Assembly: GCF_000276665.1 (NCBI RefSeq)
Contig: NW_004955425.1
Coordinates: forward strand, 26,471,040 to 26,535,039
Direction: 5' to 3'
DNA: 64,000 nt
From: Chinchilla lanigera
Lineage: Eukaryota > Chordata > Mammalia > Rodentia > Chinchillidae
Positions 1 through 11,680 of the stretch are shown in pieces. Positions within the stretch are counted from its first letter, which is position 1. Every line of letters begins with the position of its first letter. A program made the position numbers and the translations under genes. The notes beneath the pieces were generated by a model. The model worked only from the letters and a program-made list of their open reading frames with translations. It was not told the DNA's origin and ran no database searches.

Positions 1-1018
1 TGAGGTTGGAAAACCCTTCTTCCTAGATCCTTAGCTCCCCAGGGGTTCAGTCTTAGGCTTGACTCTGAAAGGAGTCCAGAGACGGGCCAGAAGAGTCTCT
101 GATTCTTCAGTCTGTACCGGTGTCTTGGCCGGCTGGCTGAGACTCCAGGTGACCGAATGCCCTTCGTCTTCTCCTCGTCTGAAAGAGGTGGATGGAATCT
201 CGCTGGTGTGAATGGTCTCATCCTACACATTGGGTTTGGATCATTGCCTGAGACTGCATAAAAGACTGGTAAAAATAGAAAATGAAGCACACCACCAATG
301 ACTCACTGCACCGTGATGTGGTGACTTAGGATTCCACAGCCATTCGCTCATCAAAGTCTGAGATTTCCTATTGAAATTCAACATTTGATCATGATATTTC
401 CATTGAGTCTAAGGTCCAAATATGAACATCATGGGAACACATTCTGGCTGACACCAGGCACTGGGAACCAGCACTCATTTATCAAAGACGTGGCTGGCTT
501 TGTATTTTCAAGAGATGATTATGAACTTATGGATTAGATTTGTACTTCCCTTCTTCTTCTCCTTTCTCTGTTTCCCCGTATATATGTTTCTCATTCTCAT
601 TGCACGTAACTCTCTCTCTTCCTTTTTTACTTTTCCTGCTCATATTAATTTTCTTTTCCTTTCCAATTTCTTCTCTATTTTTGCTTATATTTTCTTTCCT
701 TTTTCTTCAACCTTAATCCTCTTTTCTCATAATATTACTCAAAATTTATTGAGTACTCTGTGCTATATTGTCCGCTGGTGGTTTTACTTGTATCATGGCA
801 CTGTATTTTAGAGGTGGAAAATGAGAAACTTCCAGCTACTGTGTTTCAGATAAGAAAGGTTTTTTTTTTTTAACCTCCCTTGGTCATAAATGAAATCTGT
901 AGTTGAACTTAACCATGAAAACATCATCTGTCTTAAAATAGAGAGTTTACAAGGAGAATTATTTTTAAGTGAATTATCCAGCAGCAAAACAGCATGCTTT
1001 CCCCTTGTTTCCCATGTA
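1..1018. other. single-copy non-coding DNA
   Basis: No gene or repeat recognised. The first 300 bases have scattered CpGs and balanced composition; 540-760 is strongly pyrimidine-rich (T/C runs), and the frame open across it is an artefact of that bias. Confidence 0.6.
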
Positions 1019-1318
1019 CAGTTGGCCCTGCATATCATGGATCAATGGTAGATAAAAATATTCAGAAAAATAATTCCATCTGCACTGAATAGGCATGGAT
1101 TTTTTTCCTTGTCACTTTCTCTAAATAATATAGCATTTATCAGTATAGTATACTCTCTGTGTTATAAGTAACATAGAAATTATTTAAAGTGCATGGGATA
1201 ATGTAGATAGGTTACATGCAGTATTGTGCCATTTTACATAAGGGACTTGATCATATAAGAATTTTGGTATTTCAAGTGTGTCCTAAAATCAGTCCTCAAA
1301 TGAGTATTGAAAGATGAA
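1019..1318 (+). mobile_element. Tigger/MER-type DNA transposon relic (TcMar-Tigger)
   Basis: It starts right after a TA dinucleotide with CAGTTGGCCCTGCATATC, which resembles the terminal repeat of short Tigger-derived elements. The body follows the same consensus as I remember it (TTCAGAAAAATAATTCCATC, then CATTTTACATAAGGGACTTG, then TTTTGGTAT). The right terminal repeat is decayed and ends near another TA. It is too short to encode transposase, so it is a non-autonomous, ancient copy. Confidence 0.75.
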
Positions 1319-2684
1319 TATATATTTAAAAGGCATTCTTGGCATTTCAAGGGTTTTCTTCATGGTTATTTGTATGCCTGTCCTGATCTCCAGATGTGGA
1401 AGACCATCCTTCTTTATACCGTAGGCTTCCTGGTCCAAATATCCAGAAAGACTGTGCGAACACACCAGCACGGTCGGGACAGTGTGCATCTGTGAGCATG
1501 GGAAAGGAGGGAGCGAGCTTTCCCAATGACTGTTGCCAACCAGAGAAGAAACTGTGCTCGGAAAGTGTGTCACTTTCACAGTGTAGGTGATTTGACTGGC
1601 AGGGCTGGCGCCTCACCTGCGCTCACTTTGCTTCCAGTAAAGGTGTGACTGACAGTTCCTTCCAAGATGATGCTTACCCACACATGTTTGTTTTACAGAT
1701 TTGTTCAAAACCACTGTGCCTAACAATGCGGAGTGACACTGCAGGTATGAACAAGAGGCACACAGAAAAGGCTTTGCTCACTGCTGTCATTATTAGACCT
1801 TCATTCTATCATGGTTTTTAAAGGTGAGTTGAATTTTATTGAATTGAATTTAGCTGTTGGTTTTGGAGCTCATTCTCTTTACCTAAGTTCCAAGTAGTTT
1901 CTTTGGCATTACAAAATCATGCCAGAGCAATCTTAAGTGCCTTGGTTGGCTTATGTCAGTGTGAGGCTCCATGCCAATGCAGATATTGGTCAATAGCTCT
2001 ATGGGAAGCTTTAAGTCACAAGCATCCTAGACATGGGTTTTCTTTTTACCCTTGTTTATCTACATAATCATTTCTGAAATATGTGATGCGCATTCTATTT
2101 TGCATTGACCAACTAGTTAATGGTAACACTAACAGCATGTATTTATTGACTTGACTAGGCCTCAGGCACCATGCAGACAGTTATATTGTCCCTCTTCAGG
2201 GCTGGTTTTTTAGCCAAATGACAGTGCTGTTGTATCCTGGTAGTTTCTTATGATCCAAAGAGTCCTGCATTTGGGGTTTCATTCCTTGCATTCCTTTGAA
2301 AATCTTAATTCAGTCTTTGAATTTGTGTTTTTAAGTAATGTCTAGTGGTACAAAGGAGCATATGCTAGGGTCCTAGAGACTCAGCTCAAACACCATTCAG
2401 CCTCCTACCATCTGTCGCCCTGTCCCCAGCACCCAGGGTCTTGCCCTGCCCGTATGCCTTACACAGCAGCTGCTGAGGCCCTCCCGCCTCTGACAAGAGA
2501 CTTGATGCAAGGAGAGCTGGGGTTGGACACATGTGCCCCATGCAACTCCATAAGCATTCGTCATGTAAATCTGCTGGGGAGAGTTCCTCACCCACCACTG
2601 GTCCAGCTCTTGAGTTCCTTTGAAGAGGTTGCAGTCTCATGGAGATCACCTCTCTGCTGTGGGTTGTTATTTTTTTCTGTTTTC
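1319..2684. other. single-copy non-coding DNA
   Basis: No repeat family recognised. 1390-1660 has several CpGs and short overlapping open frames on both strands, but no splice-bounded exon or recognisable protein. Confidence 0.55.
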
Positions 2685-3122
2685 TGTTGCTATAATAAAA
2701 CAAGCAATCTAGGTACTTAAAAAAAAGGTTTATTGAGTTTAGAGATGAAAGGTTCAAACAGCATTGGCCCAGCTTTGGCCAGGACCCCCTGGATACATCA
2801 CAACAGGGCAGCTGGCATCGTGGGGAGAGTGTGTGTAAGAGGGGCAGATCACATGGTGAGACAGGGAGACAGGAAGCCAGAGCAGTTCAGCTGCTAAGCT
2901 CTCTCTTTTCCTAAGAGCCCACTCTCAGTGGACCACCTGGGGTCCGGGGATGATTACACTAACCCTTTCCAAGGGCAGCACTTCCAATGACCTAATTATC
3001 TTCCTCTAGACCCCACTTCTGATCAAAGATTACAACAGCTCTCAGCATGGCCACGTTAGGTACCAAGCTTCCAATACATACACCTTTGGGGGACACACTC
3101 ACACCATTCTCAGACCAAAGCA
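2685..3122 (-). mobile_element. solo MaLR-type LTR (MST/MLT1-like)
   Basis: About 438 bp bounded by TG...CA. On the minus strand it has the MaLR order: a GTGTCCCCCAAAGG-like start, a 'TGGGGTCTAGAGG...AATTAGGTCAT' middle, a CACCATGTGATC segment, and a poly(A) signal (AATAAA, seen as TTTATT at 2729-2734) close to the 3' end. No internal retroviral sequence is attached, so it is a solo LTR. Confidence 0.75.
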
Positions 3123-4685
3123 GCTGGACAGCAGGTCCCTGAGAACTGGAGTCGCCCATCTCAGTCCCCCTGCCTCCACCTAGTGCCTTGCAGGAAGGAC
3201 AACCTGGCAGCCAGTGGGCTGCGTCAGTATTTCCAGTTATGGACAGGTCCTCGGGTATCTGTGAGACCTGCTAGTCACCCCACAGTCATTCCATGTGCAG
3301 AACCATCAAAGAAAGAAAAAATGTTTAAAACTTAGTACCTTTAATGGCACTTTTTTCATGCTTTGGAAGATGAAAAATATGGTTTGCAATATACATTTTC
3401 ATATTACAAAGAGCCCTGCAGATTGTGTAGCCAGCCAGCTTCCATTTTCTCAGAAACTCTGTTCTGCTGAGGGGACAGTCCCAAAGCCACAAGTGTTTGA
3501 GATGGGATTCAAACTCACGCAGATCCAACAAGGGCCTGCTGGTATCAGCTGTGCAGTGCTGCCCTCGTCACGCCATTAGGTTATACATCAGTCTCCACAG
3601 TTGTCAAACCCCATCTCGTTACACAGCCTGAAACGTCCCCTTGTTTATACACAGCATAGCAGCTATTCATGTTTCACTTTGAAGCAGGGACGGATCGAAG
3701 TGAGCATTTGGTGGGAAAGGAAGTAAGACTGCGTGTAAGCCATAGACCTAGATTGGAGAGTAATCAAAAAGGCACCATGATGTGTGGAAAGCAAGAGAAA
3801 ACACTGCCTGGAACTAGTGGGTCTTTCAAACGGCACCCTGGTGCATCGCCAACTGTCGGCAGCGCTGTGGGAGCAGATGGGCAGGTGCAAAACCGTGACG
3901 GTGAGGGACAGAACGACAGGCCTGTGCCAGCCGTATTCTCACAAGGTGTCCTCTTCATCTGTTAAATGGAGAAGCACTTTTATTAAGTATTTTGGAGATT
4001 TTCTAAGCCATTGACAACGTTTAGATTTTATATCTCCGAACAGATGGGAAGAAGGGAGGGACGATGTGTGCTGTTGGGTGTGTGTGGATGGTGAGGCAGA
4101 GAAGACCTCCTAGTATTGAGAGCAGGAATAAGAAGGTACAGCCATGGAGAACCAGCTGTCCTTGCCCACATTACCTCATTTATTCTCTGCCCATGTCGTA
4201 TTTTTCAACTCAGTGGAATCTGTAAGCAACATCTGAATATTTGAGCTCTCAATGTGGAATCCACGAAGATGTCCAAGGTCTCAAAGAGCAGAATGCTGAG
4301 GGAGGAAGGAATCTTTTTACATCTGATTGCTTGGCTCTCTGTACCTTTTACTGGAAAGCATGGGGTAGAGAGAGGACGCAGGAAGAAGGAATTGCTTGGT
4401 TTGTGTTGTCTCACAAAGTGGTGGTTTATTGGGAGATTTTATAAAATGGAACAAACTAAGTTAAGGAGCAGCAATGAGTTCTCTCAGAAAGGATAAATCT
4501 AGCATGCTGCAGGCTTCTGTTTAATAAGCATTAATTGAGAACGTGTACTTGGCAAGTGTTCAACACACTGGGGATATAAAATAATAAGACATTCACTCTG
4601 GTTTCAATAATGAGAAGAGGGTCAGCTCATCAGAAGGACACAGCGGTCATAAATGCAGATGTGCCTAATCACAGAGCTTTAAGAT
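3123..4685. other. single-copy non-coding DNA
   Basis: Nothing recognised. 3590-3960 carries a scatter of CpGs and several short shadow ORFs, but no protein family. Confidence 0.55.
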
Positions 4686-4689
4686 AGAT

Positions 4690-4785
4690 GGGAAAAAGAT
4701 TTAGTCATAAATAGAAAAGTCCACAATCACAATAGGTGATTTTAACATTATTTTCTCGATTATTGATAGACAAGTATATTTCTAA
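4690..4785 (+). mobile_element. L1 fragment, endonuclease region
   Basis: The bases around CACAATAGGTGATTTTAACA match the part of L1 ORF2 that encodes the endonuclease GDFN motif. The copy is old, short and not open. It may be part of the same L1 debris as the inverted fragments that follow. Confidence 0.5.
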
Positions 4786-4789
4786 AATG

Positions 4790-5335
4790 TGTTTTACCTA
4801 TTTTATCTTCCAGTAACCTCACTGTTTCTGCTGTAATGTTTAAATTTTTAATTCATTTTGATTTTAGTTTAATACATGGCAAGAGATATGGATCAAGCTT
4901 CAATCTTCTGCAAATAGATAGCCAATTTTTCCAGCACCATTTGTTGAATAGGCCATTTTTCCTCCAATATATGTTTTAGGCCCTTAGTTGAAGATCAAAT
5001 AGCTGAATGTGTCTGGGAATGTTCCTGTGTCCTCTATTCTATTCCATTGATTCACACATTTATTTCTGTGCCAGCACCATGCCATTTTTATCACAGTTGC
5101 TTTGTAGTATTACAGTGATACATTCATACTCATGTTTATAGCAGCACAATTCATAATAGTTAAATCTTAGAAGAGGCCTATCTGTCCATCAATAGAAAAA
5201 CAGATAAAGGAAATATGGTACTTACACAGAAATGAATACTACTCTGCCATAAAGAAGGATAAATGTGAGTCATATGTAGGAAAGCAGATGCACTTGAGAC
5301 CATAATGTTAAGTAAAATAAATCAGACACAGGAGA
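4790..5335. mobile_element. L1 3' region with internal inversion
   Basis: 4796-5120 is antisense L1 ORF2: TTTTTCCAGCACCATTTGTT and TTCTATTCCATTGATTC are typical and line up with 14945-15255 of the L1 in this window. 5125-5335 is sense L1 ORF2 3' end (TTTATAGCAGCACAATTCAT ... TAAAATAAATCAGACAC), lining up with about 14310-14100 of the same element. Antisense upstream segment joined to sense downstream segment is the arrangement left by twin priming. Confidence 0.75.
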
Positions 5336-6247
5336 TTGAGGGCCAGGTGGGCAGCAAAATGCCAGCTCCCCCTTAACTTCTGGTTCAGCGGCCCACTCCA
5401 AGCCCAGTTATACCTCTGTGTGGAAGACACCCCACAAGGGGAGTAGAACAGAGCTGCTCCATCATCACCCACTGCCCTGGCCTGACCATGAACCTGGGGG
5501 TCTGCACTCTGGGCTGCTTTTCTGCAGCTGGACCTGAGATATCGTTTGTGAGCCAAGAGATAGTTGAGGATTGGAGCGGGGCAAGAGACATAGGTGTACA
5601 CATGCCCGGCTCCTTGGTGCCTTCCTCTCATCCACGCATCACAAAGGACTGCTCTCTGGGCTGTTGGGGTCTGAGCTCCAGGTCATCTCTGTAGTGTGTA
5701 CATGCACTGCCCAGTGGGAGGACAGCTCATGAGAGAGCCAAATCCACCAATGGACTCTGGGCCCCTCAGAAGACACAGACATCCACTGTAAAAGCAGCAC
5801 TTCATTCCCTTTCCCTGTCTAGACTGAGCCCTGAAGTCCACAGTTCTTTGTGATTTAGTTTGAAGGATTGAAAAATGTAAAGGCCATAGGTCTACAGCAA
5901 TTTAGGTCTTGACTTGGAGGAAATTCACCAGTATATTAGTCTATGCAGAGAAGAAAGCAGTCTGCTTGGCTTGCAGGAATGTCTTCAAAGCAAATGCATC
6001 ATTGATTTGCAAGTTCAAAGTGAACAACATATTAGATTAAAGTGTGATCCACACAGAGTGGTCATTTTGGGCATGCCAGTGAGCCTCTCTTCACTGCACA
6101 TTATTTTCACCTGGGTATCACTTTAGATGCACTTCTTTTCAAAAGGGGAAACACTTGCTAATGGATCAAGACAAAGAATATGCATTGTACTAGGAGCTCA
6201 AAGCTCATCATGACAGGAAAAATTTGAAAACTCCTGAACAGGGTTTT
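5336..6247. other. unassigned non-coding DNA
   Basis: GC-rich at 5340-5830, then ordinary. The first part starts abruptly at the end of the L1 fragment and could be an unrecognised LTR or single-copy DNA. Open frames on both strands here are short and match nothing I know. Confidence 0.45.
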
Positions 6248-6639
6248 TGTTATGGCTTGTGTCTGGATGTCCCCTCAAAACCTCATACAGTCATAGGTGG
6301 GGCTTTTTGCAGGTGGCTGGACCTAGGGTAAGTGATGACTAAATTAGTCCATGGATTGATTTGCCATATTTCTGGGTAGGATTAAAGGTGCCCCACCCTG
6401 GGTGTGACTGTTACCCACCCTAAGGGTGGTTAACCTGGATAGAGTATAAGGGGCTTGTTGCTGCTTGTCTTCTGCTGCCTCCTGGCTGCTCTGCGATGCC
6501 CCCATGCCATGCCCCACTGCCTTGGAGCCAGCTGGTTATGGACTGAACCCTCTATAAACTGTGAGGTAAATAAACCTGTCCTCCTTTAACTTTGGGTGTT
6601 GGGTACCTTGTCTCTGCAAGAAGAAAAGTAGCTATGACA
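6248..6639 (+). mobile_element. solo MaLR-type LTR
   Basis: Starts TGTTATGGCTTGTGTCTGGATG and ends AGCTATGACA, with AATAAA at 6569-6574 about 65 bases before the end and a GTGAGGTAAATAAACCTGT block typical of MaLR LTRs. No internal sequence is attached. Confidence 0.75.
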
Positions 6640-7725
6640 ACCTCATTGAGTTTGACTCTTGTTTCTTTGTCTTCGCTAGAGTGTTTTCTCCTCTTATGGG
6701 CTGAGGTATTTCACATACATGGTAGGCACAAGTTTCAGAACCAAGAATCACAGTGATCGATAAAAATACTTACATAGATATAATTTAAAAACTCAAGTTA
6801 AAGGCCACTGGGAATATATCCTAGATTGCAAAATTTATTTTAGCCCCCAGTTGATAGGATTACTTTCATGCTATGTCAGGATAAACTTGGACTTTCATCC
6901 TCACAAACTCTGACATAGGTAGGACACAAAAGTTATTGCTCAGGTCCACACTGATCCTGAAAAGAAATATTCTAAGCTCGTTTTGTCCTCTCTGGGAGGA
7001 GAAATCATGCTCTATTAGGCTATTTACCATAATTCACTGACATTTGAATAAAGGTCAGTAAGGAAGAAGATTGTATTTGTTTCTTTGAACAGAAATATGC
7101 TGGCTCAAATTTATGAAGATATTTCCTACAGAAACTGCAAAATTTAATAACGTATCAGATTCTGAACGCAGTGCATTAGAGTTGTTTTCTTTCCATCATT
7201 GTTTATGAAAGAGAAAAATTATTTACCTATATAATGAATGCTGGGGCTTTGGGACTATAAAAGGGAATTGGGGAAGGAATATTCCAGGAAAATCCACCTA
7301 TTGATTTTTCTGGTCAAATATTCATTTACTGAGGATACAGAAAGTTCTCTCATCCTTGTGGGCGCAAACAATGTTAGCTGACAAGTGGTTCTTCTGAGAT
7401 AATTTGCTTTGCAGCAGCGAACATATTGAGGTAAAATTTGTAGAGGCAAAGTATTTTCTAAAAGACTTATTTAGTAATTAAGAAAAATATTTCAGTGATG
7501 GCAGTTTGTACCTGCATAGTGAGATTACTTTAATTTAATAATTTTTAAAGCACCAGTCTCCATTATATGAAGGGAATCTGAGGGTGACCAACTCTGGACA
7601 GACTTGTGGTGCCCACTATAAAACATATCTGGCCTCCTCTGGTTGATGCTCTGGCTCCCTTATTCCTGTCTGGATCACCAGCCACTCACTGTGAGACCTG
7701 TGGTTGCAAACCAGAAAAGTCTGTC
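6640..7725. other. single-copy non-coding DNA
   Basis: AT-rich, no repeat recognised, no plausible exon. Confidence 0.5.
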
Positions 7726-7860
7726 TAATCCTTGCTTTGGAGGCTGAGGCAGGAGGAATTAAACCTTAAGTCCTACTTGGATAATTTAGGAAAACCATGT
7801 CGAAAAAACAATAAACCTCATTTCAAAAACCCCTATCTCAAAAACCAAATAAACCCCATT
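7726..7860 (+). mobile_element. old B1-like SINE
   Basis: TTTGGAGGCTGAGGCAGGAGG followed by a decayed 'AAGACCCTGTCTC'-like end and A-rich repeats reads as a diverged 7SL-derived B1 in sense. The head is missing or unrecognisable. Confidence 0.55.
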
Positions 7861-8104
7861 TCAGAGAGATACTTTTCTTGTTTTCTTCCTTACAAGGTAC
7901 ACACTGAAGAAACAGTCGTATTGGACATTGCTAAACCCTGAAAAGAGAGAAAGCTCAGTTGCTCACTCCCAGGGTGTACAGGGATAGCTGCAAGCTAATT
8001 CTTTGACTTATCCTAGATGATATTTTATTAGCCACTTTGAGAGATATTACTGTGAGCTTGGGGGCATGAGTGTCCTGTGTTCAGATACATTTTGGAAATA
8101 TCGG
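7861..8104. other. single-copy non-coding DNA
   Basis: Nothing recognised. Confidence 0.5.
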
Positions 8105-8483
8105 TGTATTTCTCCACTTGTGCTGCATAACAGATGACTTAAACAGCTGACATTCATTTTCTCTCTGCTGTGGAGGCTGGACATCCAGGATCATGGTACC
8201 AACATGGTTGGGTTCTGGTGAGGCCTTTCTCCCGGATTTGCAGGTGGCTGCCTTCTCTCTGTGTCTTTACATGGCCTTTCCTGTGGGTGCCTGCAATCCC
8301 AGGGTCTCTCTTCTCACAGGGACACCATATTATCAGGTTAGTGTTCTGACTTCATTGACTTCAACCCTGTGACCGCACTGAACCTTCATTGCCTCTTTAA
8401 AGACCTTGTGTCAAAATACAATCTCTCTGGGGGTTAGAGCTTCACGTAGGAATTTTAGGGAGAACACAATGCAGTCCATAACA
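8105..8483 (-). mobile_element. solo MaLR-type LTR (MST/MLT1-like)
   Basis: On the minus strand it begins TGTTATGGACTGCATTGTG and runs through GGTCTTTAAAGAGGCAATG and a CCATGTAAAGACACAGAG block to a decayed poly(A)-signal region near 8120. The order of blocks is the usual MaLR LTR order. More diverged than the LTRs at 2685 and 6248. Confidence 0.65.
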
Positions 8484-8582
8484 ACCGAGAATAAAGCTAT
8501 GTTAAGTGTGTTTCTCTGTTACAGGATTTTCTTATCCTAAAGGGATTCCAAGAGGACACATACAGTGTTTTCCAAAATAAAT

Positions 8583-8764
8583 TTTTCTTTTCTTTTCTCT
8601 CTTTTCATCTCTTTTCTTTTTTCATTTCTTCTCTTTCCTTTTTTCTTTTCTTTTTCCTTTCCTTTCCTTTCCTTCTTTCCTTTCCTTTCCTTTCCTTTCC
8701 TTTCCTTTCCTTTCCTTTCCTTTCCTTTCCTTTCCTTTCCTTTCCTTTCCTTTCCTTTTTCCTT
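8583..8764. repeat. (TTTCC)n simple repeat
   Basis: A pyrimidine tract that becomes a near-perfect pentanucleotide array, about twenty TTTCC units, clearest at 8650-8757. It abuts the 3' end of an antisense B1, so it is most simply the expanded A-rich tail (GGAAA on the B1 strand). The long frame across it is repeat-encoded, not a gene. Confidence 0.95.
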
Positions 8765-8783
8765 ATATTTTCTGTTTTTTTGT

Positions 8784-8925
8784 CTTTTTGAGACAAGGTT
8801 TCACTATGCAGTTCAGGCTGGCCTTGAACTCACTTTGTAGCCCAGGCTGGCTTCAGACTTGCAATGATCCTCTTGCCTCAGCCTCCTGAGTGCTGAGATT
8901 GCAGGCAAGCACCACCATGCCTGGC
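8784..8925 (-). mobile_element. B1 SINE
   Basis: Antisense B1: TTTTTGAGACAAGGTTTCAC at its 3' end, two tandem CAGGCTGGC blocks (the internal ~29-bp duplication of rodent B1), and the head CCACCATGCCTGGC at 8912-8925. The expanded tail is the adjacent TTTCC array. Confidence 0.92.
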
Positions 8926-9845
8926 ACCAAACTATTTTTCTATGTGATTCCCTTGTAATTTTGAAGTGAGCATTTGTAACAGTATTGGGAAAATCCAAAC
9001 TATTATGCTCGTCTTATGTGTGTGTGTCCATGTGTGCATGTGTGAGTGCCTTGGCATGTATTCCTTCGCTTATTCAGGTGGGACTGTTAGTTTCTATACA
9101 AAATCTCTCAGTCTGCTTTCACTTGTTATTGTTTTGATGCTGGTTTTTGTCACCATTCTCAACCAGGCCAGCGAGGGCCACTTCCTCTGGAGGAATGGGA
9201 TGTGACTCAGAGCCTGGTTTCTGTCTCTTGGCTACTGTGGTTGCCTCCCATGCTCAACGGTCCTTCCCGGTCCCTGCAAAGCTGAGGGTGCATGACAACC
9301 ACATGTGAGTGAGTGGCGTGTCGTTGTGTTTGGAAAGCAGTTCTCCCACTCCTTGGAAATTCAATACTGAAATATGCTGCTGGACGGACAGTGCTGTAAT
9401 GGGACATGCTCGTTTTCATTCATCACAGCTTTGAAACAGCTCTCATAGCCGGAAGATTCTCCTAATTAAATAGTTGGGAAAACCATCTACCATCATCTCC
9501 TCTGAACTTTGTTTTATATTTGGTTATTTCTTTCACTTCCTCTTTTTAACATATAAACTCTTGGGATTTTGATATCCCTGTAATTTTACTCATAAATACT
9601 ACCCTTCTTGTCATTTTTGATCAGTTTCATTTAGAAATAAAACTTCATTGCTTTATTTTCCAGATGCAATGTTAAAAGGCAGACTGCCTTAATTCTCCAT
9701 TATTAAGGAATGATTATTAATAAATGTTGTGATCCATTGCTACAAAACATGTAAGCATGCAATTTCTCCTCTGTGTTAAGCTTCATTATTTTATGGAGCT
9801 TCCTCATTATTTGGTGGTTGTCTTTAGGAACATTGTTCTCTCCCG
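8926..9845. other. single-copy non-coding DNA
   Basis: A short TG-rich run near 9016-9050. Otherwise nothing recognised. Confidence 0.5.
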
Positions 9846-9847
9846 GA

Positions 9848-9995
9848 AAGATAGTGTTTAGGAAATGTGGTCTTTGGAGCAGTAGGGGCCACTTATTAAC
9901 TGTTGGACCTTGGGTAGTTTATTGATCATCTAGGAATTACAGTTTTAAAATATATAACACAAGGCTAGCTTATTATTATTACTATTATTATTATA
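9848..9995 (+). mobile_element. MIR SINE, partial, with ATT triplet run
   Basis: The 'TTTGGAGCAG...TTATTAACTGTTGGACCTTGGGTAGTTTATTG' stretch follows the MIR core (after 'gctgtgtgaccttgggcaagtt'). It ends in an interrupted TTA/ATT triplet repeat at 9970-9993. Confidence 0.6.
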
Positions 9996-10282
9996 GCTTT
10001 TGGATCAATGTGGGTGTAAGGATGACAAACTCATTCAAAGGAGTTGAAAAAGGTACAGTTTTCTCTGAGAACATTGTATCAATTGATCATTATTTAATAA
10101 TGATTGCTTGATTTATCTGAAAATCCTGAGTGCTCAGTAAGCCCAGAGTGCTGCTCCAGACACTGGAAATAGTTGGGGACAGAACTGGCAAAGTGCTTGA
10201 TCTCACAGAGCTTAGTGGATGTGAGGTGGATGGCATCGTAAGGGTGAGAAGTCCTGAAAAGGTAAGAAAGGCAGGTGAGGAC
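9996..10282. other. ancient repeat-like or single-copy DNA
   Basis: 10110-10230 resembles a very old dispersed repeat with wording like 'actggaaatag...aca(g)aactggcaaagt...cacagagctta'. I cannot name the family with confidence. Confidence 0.4.
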
Positions 10283-10922
10283 TGGTCATACTCATTTTTA
10301 TAGCAGTACAATTCACAATAGCTAAATCTTGGAAGCAGCTTGTATGCCCATCTAGGTAAATGGACAAAGAAAATGTGGTACTATATCTATACATAATGGA
10401 ATACTACTTGGATATGAAGAAGGATAAATTGGAAACATTTGTAAAAAGTGGATACACCTGGAAAACACAATGTTAAACAAAATAAATCAGACACAAAATC
10501 TTAAATCTGTATGGTATCCCTCATTTGAGTAAGATCAAGTATGAATAAAGAGCAAAATAAAGGATCGATAGAAGGAAACAAGGAAACAAGAAGATAGATC
10601 TTTTGCAAATGGGAGGGAGTCCAGGAGGATGGTGTGAAAGGAGGGGAGAAGGGGAGGGGAGGGGAGGGGAAATCAGAAGGTTGAAGATGTGTCATTGCAG
10701 GCACCAAAGCCCATCATAAATGCACACAGTGTGTGTCATAAACATGAGCTAACGGTAAGAATGAAATGGGCAGGAGGATTTAGAGTAAGACAGAGGGAGG
10801 TGTGGGGAAGGGAGGGGATTTAAAAAGACCAAGTTGTGTTATACACAGGGGCCTACTCCCTGAGACGAATGTGAACTTCACGTCCTGAAAACATGAACTA
10901 ACACAATTTTAAAGATCAGTGA
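10283..10922 (+). mobile_element. 5'-truncated L1, ORF2 end and 3' UTR
   Basis: Begins TTTTTATAGCAGTACAATTC (last part of ORF2), passes ATAATGGAATACTACTTGG, then enters a purine-rich 3' UTR with five GGGG runs at 10643-10669 and a second G-rich block near 10800. It stops at a short A-rich end next to an older L1. A typical 5'-truncated insertion. Confidence 0.85.
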
Positions 10923-10924
10923 AT

Positions 10925-11680
10925 AATGAATAGTTACATCAATCTCTTGACTGAATGAATATTTATAGAATACTATGCCCAACAGCCATAGAAAAACCAC
11001 CCTTTTCTAAGCCTGTATAGCCCATCGTACAAGACAGGCTAATTTAATTGGTGGTAATAAATAATTACTGGAATAATGCAGAGGCTGATTCTATGGTTCT
11101 CTTGCTATACTATAATTAAATAAAAATCAATAATAATAAGATTTCCAGGAAAATATAAACTATTTAGATTTTGAGCCACATACTTCTAAGTGATCCAAGG
11201 GTCAGAGAATAGATATAAAATAAATGTCAAATATTGTTTGGAACTAAATCAATAATCTAAATGTAATACAGAAAAATTTATCTATGGAATTTAGGGGTGC
11301 TTAGAGGGAAATCTATATTTATAATCATAGTTACTTATATTTAAAAAGAAGAAAAGTCTCAAATCACCAACCTGTTTCTCCAAAAATACAGCCAGAAAAA
11401 AGTAAATCCAAAGTAAGTAGCAATAAGTAGACAAAAGGAAATAATAAAGGTAAAGGCAGACGTCAACAAAATAGAAAAAAAACAACATAACAAAATCAAC
11501 AAAACCAAAAATTTTGAAAAAAATCAACAAAAATTATACATCACTTACTAGAAAGGTTAAGAAAAAAAATGAAACAAATAAAAATCACCAACATCAGAAA
11601 TGACAGCAAGCTATCACTATAGTATATTCTACAATGCTGATATAGGAACAATATAGGACCTCCAAATGATATAAGGAGAC
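10925..11680 (+). mobile_element. old L1 ORF2, endonuclease end to pre-RT region
   Basis: Matches the sense strand of L1 ORF2 across the end of the endonuclease (ATTTATAGAATACTATGCCCA) and the linker (GGAAATAATAAAGGTAAAGG, AGAAAGGTTAAGAAAAAAAA). Many stops and indels. This is the first visible piece of an old sense L1 that continues at 12290 and 13272 after younger insertions. Confidence 0.8.

Noticed and set aside
1289..1616. Overlapping ORFs on both strands suggesting an exon
   Set aside because: Both strands are equally open, start inside a Tigger relic, and no splice-flanked frame is supported.
2386..2757. 123-codon minus-strand frame
   Set aside because: It begins inside the antisense LTR and matches no protein.
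8565..8840. Plus-strand frame of Phe/Ser/Pro/Leu repeats and minus-strand frame of Lys/Gly/Glu repeats
   Set aside because: Encoded by the TTTCC array and adjoining B1; not a gene.
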